NCBI GenBank assembly: GCA_048262255.1
Contig: JBLXFH010000001.1
Span: 1 to 64,000, forward strand
Length of the DNA: 64,000 nt
Reading direction: 5' to 3'
From: JABMNT01 sp048262255
GTDB lineage: Bacteria; Pseudomonadota; Alphaproteobacteria; Rhodospirillales; Casp-alpha2
Shown: positions 9,237-18,767 of the stretch, piece after piece
Layout of the letters: the number at the start of each line of letters is the position of its first letter
How positions within the stretch are numbered: position 1 is the first letter of the stretch
Translations under genes and position numbers: made by a program
The notes under the pieces: generated by a model
What the model was told of the DNA's origin: nothing
Database searches by the model: none
Seen by the model: only the letters and a program-made list of their open reading frames with translations

Positions 9237-10529
9237 TTAATCCTCCTTTTTGTTGTCGTTGGTTTCGGTGGTTGAATTGAGATCAAACAGTTTCTGCAGA
9301 ATGGCCTCGGCCTTTGCAATCTCACCGGCGTCCCGGGCTGCCAGGTCCCGCAAAACCAGCGATGGGTGATGGAGAAGCCGGGCGATAAGCAGTTCCGTTA
9401 CCCGCGCCGCATCACCGGGGTTTTCCCTGAGCACCATCTGACGGGTTTCTTCAAAAGAAGCGCGCAGCCGGGTCAGGGCGGGAACGGCTTCGCGTGACGC
9501 ATGGTCCAGCAAATAAGCCGCAACGTCTTCATCGATCATCCGCCACGCTATATCTGCTTCGGCTTCCCGGTTTGTCCGCCCTTGCAGGGCGACCCGTTCG
9601 AGATCGGCCAGTTCGTACAAAAAAGCATTATCGATCCGGTTCACAGCGGGTTCCACATCGCCGGGAATGGCCGTATCAATAATCAGTTGCGGGCGTCGCC
9701 GTCGGGCTTTGAGCGCCGCATGCACCATATCACTGCTCAGGCTATGGCGGCGGCTGCCCATGGCGCAAATGACAATATCCGCCTCCGCCAGCGCTTCCGC
9801 CAGCTTGTCATAGGATGAGATGTGGCAATCAAGCCGCAAGGCAAGGGGCTCGACGCGGACAACATTGGGGTGACTGAGGGTCACTCCCTTAACGCCTTTA
9901 TCCCGAAATTGCCGAGCCATCAACTCACCCATTTCACCGGCCCCAATCATCGTAACAAAGAGCCGCGACAGATCGCCGTGCAGCTCGCGGGCGATTTCAC
10001 AAGCGGCAGAGGCGATGGATACCGGTCGCTCGCCAATTGCCGTTTCCGTCCGCACCCGTTTGGCCGCGCCATAAGCCGCCTGCAACAAGGCCTCAAACGG
10101 ACCCTGGATCATTCCTGCATCCTTGGCCATCCGGTGGGCAGCTTTGACCTGACCGAAAACCTGCGGCTCTCCGACAACAAGGCTATCAAGCGATGCCGTT
10201 ACAGCAAAAATATGGCGCACCGCATCGGGGCCGCTATGCAGATAAAACACACCGGCAAGGTTTTCTTCGGAAATGTCTCCATGCTCAGCAAAAAGGCTCG
10301 AAACCAACGGCAGAATATCTTGCGGTTCAGGATGAACACCCTGCACCTCTACCCGGTCACAGGTTGCCAGAACAAGCGCATCGGCAATGCCGAGAGCGGA
10401 CAATTGTTTCAGGAACCCGGGCACCTCTGCATCTTCCACGAACAGACGGTCGCGCAGGCCCAAGCCGCTGGTCCGGTGATTGGCGCCAATTACAAAAGGG
10501 CGACCCTTTACGGGCTCTGGGGTTGCCAT
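9237..10529 (-). CDS. hemA: Glutamyl-tRNA reductase (C5 heme pathway)
   Basis: GluTR reduces glutamyl-tRNA(Glu) to glutamate-1-semialdehyde with NADPH, the first step of C5 tetrapyrrole synthesis. The 430-residue protein shows GANHRTS at the start, the nucleophile segment LATCDRVE (Cys57), the LDSLVVGEPQVFGQVK block with KRVRTETAIG following it, a nucleotide-binding IGAGEMG motif, and IDTAIPGDVEP. The residue after the catalytic cysteine is Asp58, where Asn is normal. Most alphaproteobacteria instead make aminolevulinate with ALA synthase, so a GluTR here is unusual. It lies between hisS (9 bp gap) and prfA (1 bp gap), clearly in their operon. Confidence 0.88.
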   Translation of the reverse strand: MATPEPVKGRPFVIGANHRTSGLGLRDRLFVEDAEVPGFLKQLSALGIADALVLATCDRVEVQGVHPEPQDILPLVSSLFAEHGDISEENLAGVFYLHSGPDAVRHIFAVTASLDSLVVGEPQVFGQVKAAHRMAKDAGMIQGPFEALLQAAYGAAKRVRTETAIGERPVSIASAACEIARELHGDLSRLFVTMIGAGEMGELMARQFRDKGVKGVTLSHPNVVRVEPLALRLDCHISSYDKLAEALAEADIVICAMGSRRHSLSSDMVHAALKARRRRPQLIIDTAIPGDVEPAVNRIDNAFLYELADLERVALQGRTNREAEADIAWRMIDEDVAAYLLDHASREAVPALTRLRASFEETRQMVLRENPGDAARVTELLIARLLHHPSLVLRDLAARDAGEIAKAEAILQKLFDLNSTTETNDNKKED

Positions 10530-10538
10530 GATGACCCG

Positions 10539-11783
10539 CTAACGGTAGCGGGCGAGGTGGTCCTCAAGAGAGGTCAACGGAGCTTCAGATTGCTCGCCCG
10601 TTTCCATATCGCGCAGGGTCACAATGCCCTTCGCCAGTTCATCTTCGCCAATAAGAATAACCGCGATCGCATCCGCTTTGTTGGCCCGATTAAGGCGTTT
10701 TTTCACATTTCCGGAAAACCCGAGATCGACCGTAAAACCTGATTTTCGTAGGCGTTGTGTGAGCACAAGGGCCTCGCCCTGCTGATCCCCGGCCACAGGG
10801 ATCACGACAATCGGCTGCGGCGCTTTCGGCGCATCGCCAACCATCATCGACAGGCGCTCAACGCCCGCCGCCCAACCGATACCCGGAGTGGACGGCCCAC
10901 CCATGGTTTCGACTAATCCGTCATAACGTCCACCGGCCAGAACCGCACTTTGCGCGCCTAGAGTTTCAGTCGTAAACTCAAAAGCCGTATGGCAGTAATA
11001 ATCCATGCCCCGAACCAGATGCGGCTCGACCTGATAGGCAATCCCGATGCTTGTCAGGCCGTCTTTCACCTGCTCGAAAAAATCTTCCGACAGGGCGTTC
11101 AGGCTGGCGTTCATCAATGGCGCATTTTCGACAACAACCCGATCATCCTTGTCCTTGGAATCCAGTATGCGCAGAGGATTGCGCTCCAACCGAACGAGGC
11201 TTTCTTCCGACAGTTTGTCTCGGTAATCGTTGAAGTACTCAACCAGTTGCGCCCGATAGGCCTGCCGGCTTTCCGTGTCGCCCAATGTATTGAGCTCCAG
11301 CGTCACCCGGTCAGAAAGCCCCAGCGCATCCAGAATATGCGCACCCAACGCAATCACCTCGATATCAGCAAGCGGATCGGCAACGCCCAGAATCTCGGCG
11401 TCAATCTGGTGAAACTGGCGCTGGCGGCCTTTTTGCGGGCGCTCGTGACGGAACATAGGGCCCCGACAAAAGACTTTCAGCGGCAATTGCTGGATCATGC
11501 CGTTGGACATGAACATCCGGCAGATCCCGGCCGTGTATTCCGGCCTCAGGGTGATGCTCTCACCGTTGCGGTCCTCGAAGGTGTACATCTCCTTGGTCAC
11601 GATATCGGAGGTATCGCCCAGAGTACGCGCAAACACATCGGTAAACTCAAAAATCGGCGTTGAATGTTCCTGGTAGCCATAGCGTGCCGCAATCTCAAAG
11701 GCGGTTTCCGTCACCAGCCGATACAGGCGGTGATCTTCGGCCAGAATGTCATGGGTGCCGCGAACGGGCTGGAGCGATGCCAT
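10539..11783 (-). CDS. hisS: Histidyl-tRNA synthetase
   Basis: HisRS charges tRNA(His). The 414-residue class II synthetase has RGTHDILAE at the N-terminus, motif 2 in FRHERPQKGRQRQFHQ, the histidine-specific signatures RGMDYYCHTAFEF and LAGGRYDGL, and a C-terminal anticodon-binding domain. The motif-2 region is the ordinary bacterial form, not the divergent form described from some alphaproteobacterial orders. AGGA precedes the ATG at about 9 bp. ispG ends 14 bp upstream and hemA starts 9 bp downstream, so all three are probably cotranscribed. Confidence 0.96.
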   Translation of the reverse strand: MASLQPVRGTHDILAEDHRLYRLVTETAFEIAARYGYQEHSTPIFEFTDVFARTLGDTSDIVTKEMYTFEDRNGESITLRPEYTAGICRMFMSNGMIQQLPLKVFCRGPMFRHERPQKGRQRQFHQIDAEILGVADPLADIEVIALGAHILDALGLSDRVTLELNTLGDTESRQAYRAQLVEYFNDYRDKLSEESLVRLERNPLRILDSKDKDDRVVVENAPLMNASLNALSEDFFEQVKDGLTSIGIAYQVEPHLVRGMDYYCHTAFEFTTETLGAQSAVLAGGRYDGLVETMGGPSTPGIGWAAGVERLSMMVGDAPKAPQPIVVIPVAGDQQGEALVLTQRLRKSGFTVDLGFSGNVKKRLNRANKADAIAVILIGEDELAKGIVTLRDMETGEQSEAPLTSLEDHLARYR

Positions 11784-11797
11784 TGATGCGGTTCCTG

Positions 11798-13057
11798 CTA
11801 TTCGGCGGCGGCGGAAGACGAGCCATCACGGCGCGGATAGCGTTTGGCAATATAAGCATCGACGATCTGCTGGAATTCTTCCGCGATTCCCGCCCCACGC
11901 AGGGTATGGGCTTTCTCGCCGTCAATGAACACAGGCGCCGTCGGCTGCTCGCCGGTGCCGGGCAGGCTGATCCCGATATCGGCATGTTTGCTTTCGCCGG
12001 GGCCGTTCACAATACAGCCCATGACCGCCAGATTGAGATCTTCCACGCCCTCATAGGTTTCACGCCAGACCGGCATCTGGTTGCGCACATAGCTCTGAAT
12101 TTTCTCGGCCAGTTCCTGAAAGACCGTCGATGTCGTACGCCCGCATCCGGGACAGGCCGTAACCAAGGGAACGAATGAGCGCAGGCCCATAGTTTGCAGA
12201 ATTTCCTGAGCGACAATAACTTCACGGGTGCGGTCACCACCAGGTTCCGGCGTCAGCGAAACACGAATGGTGTCGCCAATGCCCTGCTGCAGCAAAACCC
12301 CCATGGCCGCCGTCGAGGCGACAATGCCCTTCGAGCCCATTCCGGCTTCGGTCAGCCCCAGATGCAAGGCGTATTCACAACGTTCCGCCAATCCCTGATA
12401 AACCGAGATCAGCGCCTGCACTTCGCTGACTTTACAGGACAGAATGATTTTATCTTTTGACAAGCCCAGCTCTTCGGCGCGCTTGGCGCTGCTGATGGCC
12501 GAGACAATCAGGGCTTCCTGGGTGATTTCCGCCGCATCCTTCGGGTTTTCCAGCTTGGCATTCTCATCCATCATGGAAACCACCAGTTCCTGATTGAGAC
12601 TGCCCCAGTTGACGCCAATGCGCACCGGCTTGTCGTATTTCAGGGCGGTTTCAATCATCGAGCTGAACTGCGTATCACGCTTTTGTTTGAAACCGACATT
12701 TCCCGGATTAATTCGGTATTTGGCAAGGGCTTCCGCACAGGCTGGGTTTTCACTCAGCAGCTTGTGGCCAATATAATGGAAATCGCCAACCAGCGGCACC
12801 TGTATATTCATCTGCTCTAGCCGCTCACGGATATGCGGAACCGCTTCGGCGGCTTCCTGACGGTCGACGGTGATGCGTACAATCTCGGAACCGGCACGTG
12901 CCAGAGCCGCAACCTGTTGCGCAGTACCTTCGACATCCGCCGTATCGGTGTTGGTCATCGACTGAACAACGATAGGTGACCCACCGCCAATGCTAACGCC
13001 CCCAACGCGCACCGGCACGGTCATTTTCCGCTTAATAAGGTTTCGAACTGTCGACAT
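11798..13057 (-). CDS. ispG: 4-hydroxy-3-methylbut-2-enyl diphosphate synthase
   Basis: IspG (GcpE) converts MEcPP to HMBPP in the MEP isoprenoid pathway using a 4Fe-4S cluster. The 419-residue protein has the TIM-barrel part (VGGVSIGGGSPIVVQSMTNT, GVNWGSLN) and the C-terminal cluster domain with cysteines in TACPGCGRT and MGCIVNGPGE. It starts at an ATG 122 bp after the RodZ-like gene and is followed by hisS after 14 bp. The rodZ-ispG-hisS order is common in bacteria. Confidence 0.96.
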   Translation of the reverse strand: MSTVRNLIKRKMTVPVRVGGVSIGGGSPIVVQSMTNTDTADVEGTAQQVAALARAGSEIVRITVDRQEAAEAVPHIRERLEQMNIQVPLVGDFHYIGHKLLSENPACAEALAKYRINPGNVGFKQKRDTQFSSMIETALKYDKPVRIGVNWGSLNQELVVSMMDENAKLENPKDAAEITQEALIVSAISSAKRAEELGLSKDKIILSCKVSEVQALISVYQGLAERCEYALHLGLTEAGMGSKGIVASTAAMGVLLQQGIGDTIRVSLTPEPGGDRTREVIVAQEILQTMGLRSFVPLVTACPGCGRTTSTVFQELAEKIQSYVRNQMPVWRETYEGVEDLNLAVMGCIVNGPGESKHADIGISLPGTGEQPTAPVFIDGEKAHTLRGAGIAEEFQQIVDAYIAKRYPRRDGSSSAAAE

Positions 13058-13179
13058 GACCCTGGGTCCTATTTGTCAGACGGGCGTTAAGCCACAACGC
13101 AGATTACAGATTTAAACGGGTTTTGACCTATTGCCCTTGGCCGGTCAATCATCAATATCATTCGCAACGGCCTTAATTC

Positions 13180-14748
13180 TTAATTCTCAACAGCCGTTCC
13201 CGCCTTCAGGCGGTCGGCTTCTAGCGTCACGCTGCGCCGGACAACCCCGGCCCCCCCGATGGATGGCACCACTTCCCCGTCAACAACAATCTCCAATGCG
13301 CCGGCATTTCCTGTCAACAGGACAAGCCCAGGCTGATTGGGAACGTCATAGTGATCCCCGGCACTCAACAGGCGCGTAATCAGCATTTTGTTGGCGACAT
13401 CATCGCGCACCTGAATCCAGCTGTTGTTTTTGGCATTAATCGTGATCCGTATTTCGTCATCCGCAACAGGAGCTGGCGCGCTCGGAACCGCTGCCGTCTC
13501 GGTAACGGCAGAAACCGGGGCCTCTATCGCTTCCTGTGCAGGAGCTGGCGGAGGCGGTGCCGGCTCGACAACAGGAGCCGGTTCTGTCTCGGTGATAATA
13601 GGCGTTGCGGAGACTTCGGATTCTGCCACATCTTCGGCTTCCGCTTCAGGTTCCGCTGCTGTGGGGGCTTCCACCGGCGCGCTTTCGGCAACGGCAGATG
13701 CGGCCTCTGCAGCGGAATCCTCAGATGGTGTTGGTGCTGGTGTCACTTCCGGTTCGCTTGGCGTAGCGGCGACAGGTGTCGGTGCCGGAGCTGCTACTTG
13801 CGGAGTTGGGGCGGTATTTTCACGCGCCTCCGGTTCCGCAGGAACGGCCGCGACGGTAACCGGCGCGCTGCTATCGGGTTCCGGGGTCGGTTCCACATCA
13901 GCCACAGCGGGTTCCAACTCGCCCACAGGTTTTTCTTCAACCACCGGCTCCGGAGATGACGGCGAAGTTGTTGTCGCCGAAGGCGCCGCCGCATCGGGCA
14001 TTGGCGCAGGTGTATCCGTTTGCGCCTCTGCTTGTGTTTGAGGCGCTGTCTGATCCGATGTCGCCGCCGCTGATTCTGCATTTTCGCTGGCGGCTTCCAG
14101 TGCAGGCTTCGCCACGGACGTTTCGGTAGTCATAGCGGTTGACGGTTCTGCCGGGCTTTCATTGTCAACCGATGACTCGTCGGATTCTGAAGATTCGATT
14201 GCCCCGGTATCCGGCTCAGTGGATGCGGCGTCCGGCGTTTCAGAAGACGTCGGCGCCGTTTTTTCATCTTCCAGAAGATTGGAGAACTGTTCACCGACGG
14301 GGCTCACCAATTCGGCAAAGAATCCATCTTTTGTTGTACTCAGATACCATCCGCCATAAGCCAAAACAGCAACAACGATCCCGACAAAAACAACAGCACC
14401 ACCGGGAATTCCGGTTTCCGGGACAGGTGTCGGAAAACTCAGTTTCTGGTCAGCGCCTCCGTCAATGGTTTCCGCCTTGAATCGGCGCACCACTTCTTCA
14501 CTATCGAGGCCCAGATGCTCGGCATAGGCCCGAATGAAACCAACCGCATAGGTAGCGCCAGGCAATTCCCTGTAACGTCCCGCTTCAATGGCCGCCAGAT
14601 AAGGCAAACGGATACGTAACATCATGGCGACGTCCGGCAAGTCTTCGCCCAAACGCTGGCGCGAAGCCTGGAGCAACGCGCCGACATGGCTGTTACTGGT
14701 TTCTCGTTCCTTGTTGTCTTCAGACGGAGCCGCCATATTTACGTCCAT
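13180..14748 (-). CDS. RodZ-like protein: HTH, one TM helix, DUF4115
   Basis: The 522-residue protein matches the RodZ architecture. An Xre/Cro-like helix-turn-helix domain (about 20-90, with RLPYLAAIEAGRYRELPGATYAVGF split by short loops) is followed by one transmembrane segment (about 117-135, AVVFVGIVVAVLAYGG). Next come roughly 270 residues of Ala/Pro/Glu/Ser/Thr low complexity, then a beta-rich DUF4115 domain (about 425-515). RodZ links MreB filaments to the membrane and helps set rod shape. The linker is unusually long for the family. ATGs at 14748 and 14736 are both possible; the second has GGAC upstream. It sits directly upstream of ispG. Confidence 0.85.
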   Translation of the reverse strand: MDVNMAAPSEDNKERETSNSHVGALLQASRQRLGEDLPDVAMMLRIRLPYLAAIEAGRYRELPGATYAVGFIRAYAEHLGLDSEEVVRRFKAETIDGGADQKLSFPTPVPETGIPGGAVVFVGIVVAVLAYGGWYLSTTKDGFFAELVSPVGEQFSNLLEDEKTAPTSSETPDAASTEPDTGAIESSESDESSVDNESPAEPSTAMTTETSVAKPALEAASENAESAAATSDQTAPQTQAEAQTDTPAPMPDAAAPSATTTSPSSPEPVVEEKPVGELEPAVADVEPTPEPDSSAPVTVAAVPAEPEARENTAPTPQVAAPAPTPVAATPSEPEVTPAPTPSEDSAAEAASAVAESAPVEAPTAAEPEAEAEDVAESEVSATPIITETEPAPVVEPAPPPPAPAQEAIEAPVSAVTETAAVPSAPAPVADDEIRITINAKNNSWIQVRDDVANKMLITRLLSAGDHYDVPNQPGLVLLTGNAGALEIVVDGEVVPSIGGAGVVRRSVTLEADRLKAGTAVEN

Positions 14749-15014
14749 TTATTCAAAAGTCATGAAAAGTTAGCGATCAATTCGTATCCAGACGAACCTT
14801 GTTTTGCCGGTTCCGGCAAAAAACAAACACGGAAGTGACATGCGAGTGATCGCTCGACATGCCTCCAATTACAGCAAAAAACCGCCGTGCGACTGCTCGT
14901 AAGATTGCCGATTTTTTGTGTAATTACAAGAGATAATGGGCAAATTATCGTTTCGGCAGCGGCGAGCTGACGCTGTGGAATCCATGCCTATCGGCGTTTG
15001 GCGCAGCCCACTGT

Positions 15015-17306
15015 CTAAATCCGCAGACCGTGCGCTTTTGCGATCTCCGTCAGGGACTCGCGCAGAGAATGTTCAGGGCTGTTCAGCAAGTCATCAACAG
15101 ACGTCTTTAAAGCCCCTATATCCATATCCAGAATCATTTCCTTAACCGGACCAAGACTTGCCCCGGACATGGAAAGACGCCGAAAACCGATAGCGATCAG
15201 AGCCATAGCCTCAAGCGGTCGGCCAGCCATTTCACCACAAAGACTGACCGCAACATTGAACTCGTTGCAGGTTTTGACAATGTTTTCGAGAAATTTAAGA
15301 ACAATTGGCGACAAGGAATCATAACGTTCTGCCAGGCGCGGGTTGCCCCGGTCGCTGGCGAACAGGAATTGGCACAGATCGTTGCTGCCAACAGAAACAA
15401 AATCGACCAGATTACAAAGGGCTGGCAACTGAAACGCCAGACTTGGCACTTCCAGCATGACACCAACCTCGACTTTTGCCGGTAACCGGGCACCGCGATC
15501 CTTTTCCCGGGCCAGTTCAAGGTCCAGGAGTTTTCGTGCTCCGGCAAATTCCGCCACTTCGGCAACCATCGGAAACATTACATACAAATCCCGACCTGCG
15601 GCAGCGCGTATCAAAGCCCGTAACTGTCGGCGCAACAAAGCCGGATGATCAAGCCCGACGCGAATGGCCCGCCAGCCCATGGAGGGGTTGTCCTCGCTCC
15701 CCGACTCCCAATAAGGCAGAACTTTATCGCCACCAATATCGAGTGTGCGAAAGACAACGGGTTTACCCTCTGACTTGTCGATAACCTGTTTGTAGAGCCG
15801 CGTTTGTTCGTCCACACCGGGAAATTTCGCCCGCACCATGAACGGGATTTCCGTCCGATACAGGCCAATTCCTTTGGCCCCGGACTCCTTCAGATGCACC
15901 AGATCATTCATCAACCCGGCATTAATCAACAAGCTGATTTCAGCGCCATCTTTTGAAACGGCCGGCTTGTCAACAAGGGCAGCATAGCGCTCCTTTTGCT
16001 TTTCAAAGGCTTCCAGGCTTTCCTTATAGGCATTGCGCGCAGCACGGCCCGGACGAATGAGAATTTGCCCATGGTTGGCATCGACAATAATGCGATCGCG
16101 TTCATTGATCCGCGACAGCACGTCCTCCGCCCGGCCGATTACCGGAATCCCCATGGCGCGGGCGACAATGGCGACATGGCTTGTTGGCGAACCTTCTTCG
16201 AGAATAAGCCCCTTCAACTTCGATGCGTCATAATCCAGCAGCTGGGCCGGCCCCATGGAATGGGCAATCAAAATCGCTTCATCGGGCATGTCTTTGGCCA
16301 GTTGCAGTCCCGTCTCGCCCATCAGATGGGTCATCAGCCGGTGTGCCAAATCATCCAGATCGTGAACCCGTTCGCGCAGGTAAGGGTCCGTTGTCTGGGC
16401 CATACGGGCCCGAATTCCGCTTTGCACCTTCTGCACGGCGGCTTCTGCCGAAAGCCCTGTATTGATGGCTTCCTCTATGCGTTTCAGCCAACCCGCGTCT
16501 TCCGCAATCAGGCGATAGGTTTCCAGCACTTCCTTGTGCTCGCCGCTTTTTGCAATCGTCGCATCGGCCAGCATGGCATCAAGGGCGCCGTGCATGTCGC
16601 CAAAAGCCCGTTCCAGCCGGTCAAGCTCAACAGCCGGGTCATCGGCGACCATTTTTTCAATATTGATACGAGGTGAATGGAAATGCGCCCGGCCCATGCC
16701 CAGCCCGGCGCTGAGCAGCACCCCTTCAAGCCGCAAGGGTTTCCGCGATTGCTCATCGAGCGTTACCGCATCGCTTTTTTCACCCTGCGTGCCGCCAGCG
16801 ATGAGTTCGGCCAAGACCATGGCGACGGTTTGCAGGGTCTCGACTTCTTCGTCGGCGTAATCGCGCTGGGTCCGGTTCTGGACGTCCAAAACCCCGATTA
16901 CGCGACCACCGCGCAAAATCGGAACCCCCATCAGGGAACTGTAGATTGCCTCTCCCGTTTCCGGGCGAAAAGCGAAATTGGGGTGGGCCTGCGCATCAGC
17001 CAGTGCGAATGGACGTCCAGCTGCCGCGATGTCGCCAACAATACCTTCGCCAATCATCAGCGAGGTCGTGTGAACAGCTGACGGTTTCAGGCCTTCTGAC
17101 GAATAGAGTTCCAGACGATCACCGGGGCGGCGGATGTAAATGGAGCAGACTTCAGCAACCATGTAGGTCGCAATGATTTTCGTAATTTGGTCGAATTGCG
17201 CTTGGTTTTCACCGGCGCTGGCCATGACGTCACGCACCCGGGCCAGTAACTGCCGGGGTTCCGAGACAAGCGATCCTCTGAAACCAGGGGCCGGGCCGTC
17301 CGCCAT
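15015..17306 (-). CDS. ptsP: PEP-protein phosphotransferase PtsP (EI-Ntr)
   Basis: PtsP starts the nitrogen phosphotransferase relay, passing phosphate from PEP to NPr and then EIIA-Ntr. It has an N-terminal GAF domain (about 20-160), the EI N-terminal domain, the phosphohistidine motif EGSPTSHVAIVARAMG, and the PEP-binding TIM barrel with LYRTEIPFM, SVGSNDLCQF and the catalytic-cysteine region SLCGEMAG. The start is taken as ATG at 17306, preceded by GGGGGAG, giving 763 residues; a TTG six codons upstream also opens the frame. It follows lysC, a common alphaproteobacterial neighbour, after 92 bp. Confidence 0.95.
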   Translation of the reverse strand: MADGPAPGFRGSLVSEPRQLLARVRDVMASAGENQAQFDQITKIIATYMVAEVCSIYIRRPGDRLELYSSEGLKPSAVHTTSLMIGEGIVGDIAAAGRPFALADAQAHPNFAFRPETGEAIYSSLMGVPILRGGRVIGVLDVQNRTQRDYADEEVETLQTVAMVLAELIAGGTQGEKSDAVTLDEQSRKPLRLEGVLLSAGLGMGRAHFHSPRINIEKMVADDPAVELDRLERAFGDMHGALDAMLADATIAKSGEHKEVLETYRLIAEDAGWLKRIEEAINTGLSAEAAVQKVQSGIRARMAQTTDPYLRERVHDLDDLAHRLMTHLMGETGLQLAKDMPDEAILIAHSMGPAQLLDYDASKLKGLILEEGSPTSHVAIVARAMGIPVIGRAEDVLSRINERDRIIVDANHGQILIRPGRAARNAYKESLEAFEKQKERYAALVDKPAVSKDGAEISLLINAGLMNDLVHLKESGAKGIGLYRTEIPFMVRAKFPGVDEQTRLYKQVIDKSEGKPVVFRTLDIGGDKVLPYWESGSEDNPSMGWRAIRVGLDHPALLRRQLRALIRAAAGRDLYVMFPMVAEVAEFAGARKLLDLELAREKDRGARLPAKVEVGVMLEVPSLAFQLPALCNLVDFVSVGSNDLCQFLFASDRGNPRLAERYDSLSPIVLKFLENIVKTCNEFNVAVSLCGEMAGRPLEAMALIAIGFRRLSMSGASLGPVKEMILDMDIGALKTSVDDLLNSPEHSLRESLTEIAKAHGLRI

Positions 17307-17398
17307 AGAATTCGTCTCCCCCAAGAAGCTTTAATCACCAAAATCTAAGCGCTTTCACCGGCACTCGACAAATCATTTAACATATAGATGGTCTGTTT

Positions 17399-18619
17399 TC
17401 AGGCGGCGTCCAGCCCATAAGCTGTATGCAGGGCGCGTAAAGCCAGTTCCGTGTACTGTTCGTCGATCAGAACACTGACTTTGATTTCCGAGGTGGAAAT
17501 AACCTGAATGTTGATGCCCTTTTCGGCCAAAGTCGCAAACATCCGCTGCGCCACGCCGGCATGGCTGCGCATCCCCACACCAACCACTGAGACTTTGACA
17601 ACATTGGCATCGGAATGCAGATTCTCATAACCGATTTCCGCACTGTGCTTCTCGATCGTCTCGACAGCCCGGTTCAGGTCGGCCTGTGCTACGGTAAAGG
17701 TCAAATCCGTAGCCTTGCCGCCTACGGACTGGTTTTGCACGATCATATCCACATTGACGCTGGCATCGGACAACGGGCCAAAAATGGCCGCCGCGACACC
17801 CGGTTTGTCCGACACATGCACCAACGTGATCTTGGCTTCGTCCCGGCTGTAGGCGATACCACTTACGAGTTCCTTTTCCACGATTTCTTCCTCATCGACA
17901 ACTAGAGTTCCGGGCTCATCCTTGAAGGTGGACAAGACCTGTAAGCGCTGACCATGCTTCATGGCCATTTCAACGGCCCGCGTCTGCAAGACTTTAGCAC
18001 CAAGCGACGCCATTTCGAGCATCTCTTCGTAGGTGATTTTATCAAGCTTGCGGGCTTTCGTCACAATCCGGGGGTCGGTGGTATAAACCCCGTCCACATC
18101 GGTATAGATATCACAGCGGTCCGCCCCCAGCGCCGCGGCCAGCGCGACCGCACTGGTATCAGAACCGCCGCGTCCCAAGGTGGTAATGCGGTTATTCGGG
18201 CTGATTCCCTGAAAGCCGGCAACAACCGGAACTTCGCCGGTTTTCATCCGGCGGTCCAGTTCCTGTGCATCGATTTTTTCAATGCGGGCCTTGCCATGCA
18301 CGTCATCCGTGCGGACAGGCACCTGCCATCCCATCCATGAGCGGGCCGAAATACCCAGATCCTGCAGCGCCAGAGCCAACAGCCCAATAGTCACCTGCTC
18401 TCCCGTTGCGACCACGGCGTCATATTCGCGGGCATCATAAAGACCGCCCATTTGCCCAACCAGATCGACCAGCCGGTTGGTCTCGCCAGACATGGCAGAC
18501 AGCACCACCGCCACCTCGTTACCGCGCTCGACTTCGGCTTTCACCTTCAGCGCAACGTTCTTTATGCGGTCAACATCCCCAACGGATGTGCCGCCAAACT
18601 TTTGTACAATACGTGCCAT
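17399..18619 (-). CDS. lysC: Aspartate kinase
   Basis: Aspartate kinase phosphorylates aspartate, the first step toward lysine, threonine, methionine and diaminopimelate. The 406-residue monofunctional enzyme starts with VQKFGGTSVG and has TLGRGGSDTSAVALAAALGA and the YTDVDGVYTTDPR motif of the amino-acid kinase fold. Two C-terminal ACT domains follow (about 265-400; SKPG-type loop in VSDKPGVAAAIFG), which normally bind lysine and/or threonine for feedback inhibition. The homoserine-type fusion is absent. It is divergent from ubiG across a 148-bp intergenic region. Confidence 0.96.
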   Translation of the reverse strand: MARIVQKFGGTSVGDVDRIKNVALKVKAEVERGNEVAVVLSAMSGETNRLVDLVGQMGGLYDAREYDAVVATGEQVTIGLLALALQDLGISARSWMGWQVPVRTDDVHGKARIEKIDAQELDRRMKTGEVPVVAGFQGISPNNRITTLGRGGSDTSAVALAAALGADRCDIYTDVDGVYTTDPRIVTKARKLDKITYEEMLEMASLGAKVLQTRAVEMAMKHGQRLQVLSTFKDEPGTLVVDEEEIVEKELVSGIAYSRDEAKITLVHVSDKPGVAAAIFGPLSDASVNVDMIVQNQSVGGKATDLTFTVAQADLNRAVETIEKHSAEIGYENLHSDANVVKVSVVGVGMRSHAGVAQRMFATLAEKGINIQVISTSEIKVSVLIDEQYTELALRALHTAYGLDAA

Positions 18620-18767
18620 TGTTTTGTTTTCCGCAGTACTTGTCTCTCAGCAAGATGGCCAAAGCGCATCTATTCTTTTTTATCCTGTTTTACGGGTTGC
18701 CCGACAGGCGGCGCATACATACTCTATCGCCAGAGTTGGAGCAACCCTGCCTGGCGGAGAAGTGGAA

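Noticed and set aside
13351..14041. Long frames antisense to the RodZ-like linker
   Set aside because: Low-complexity Ala/Pro/Glu codons on the minus strand create Gly/Ser/Arg-rich frames on the plus strand; no evidence of coding.
18477..18767. 97-residue N-terminal extension of UbiG
   Set aside because: Antisense to lysC, not homologous to UbiG, and a good ribosome-binding site precedes the ATG at 18768.
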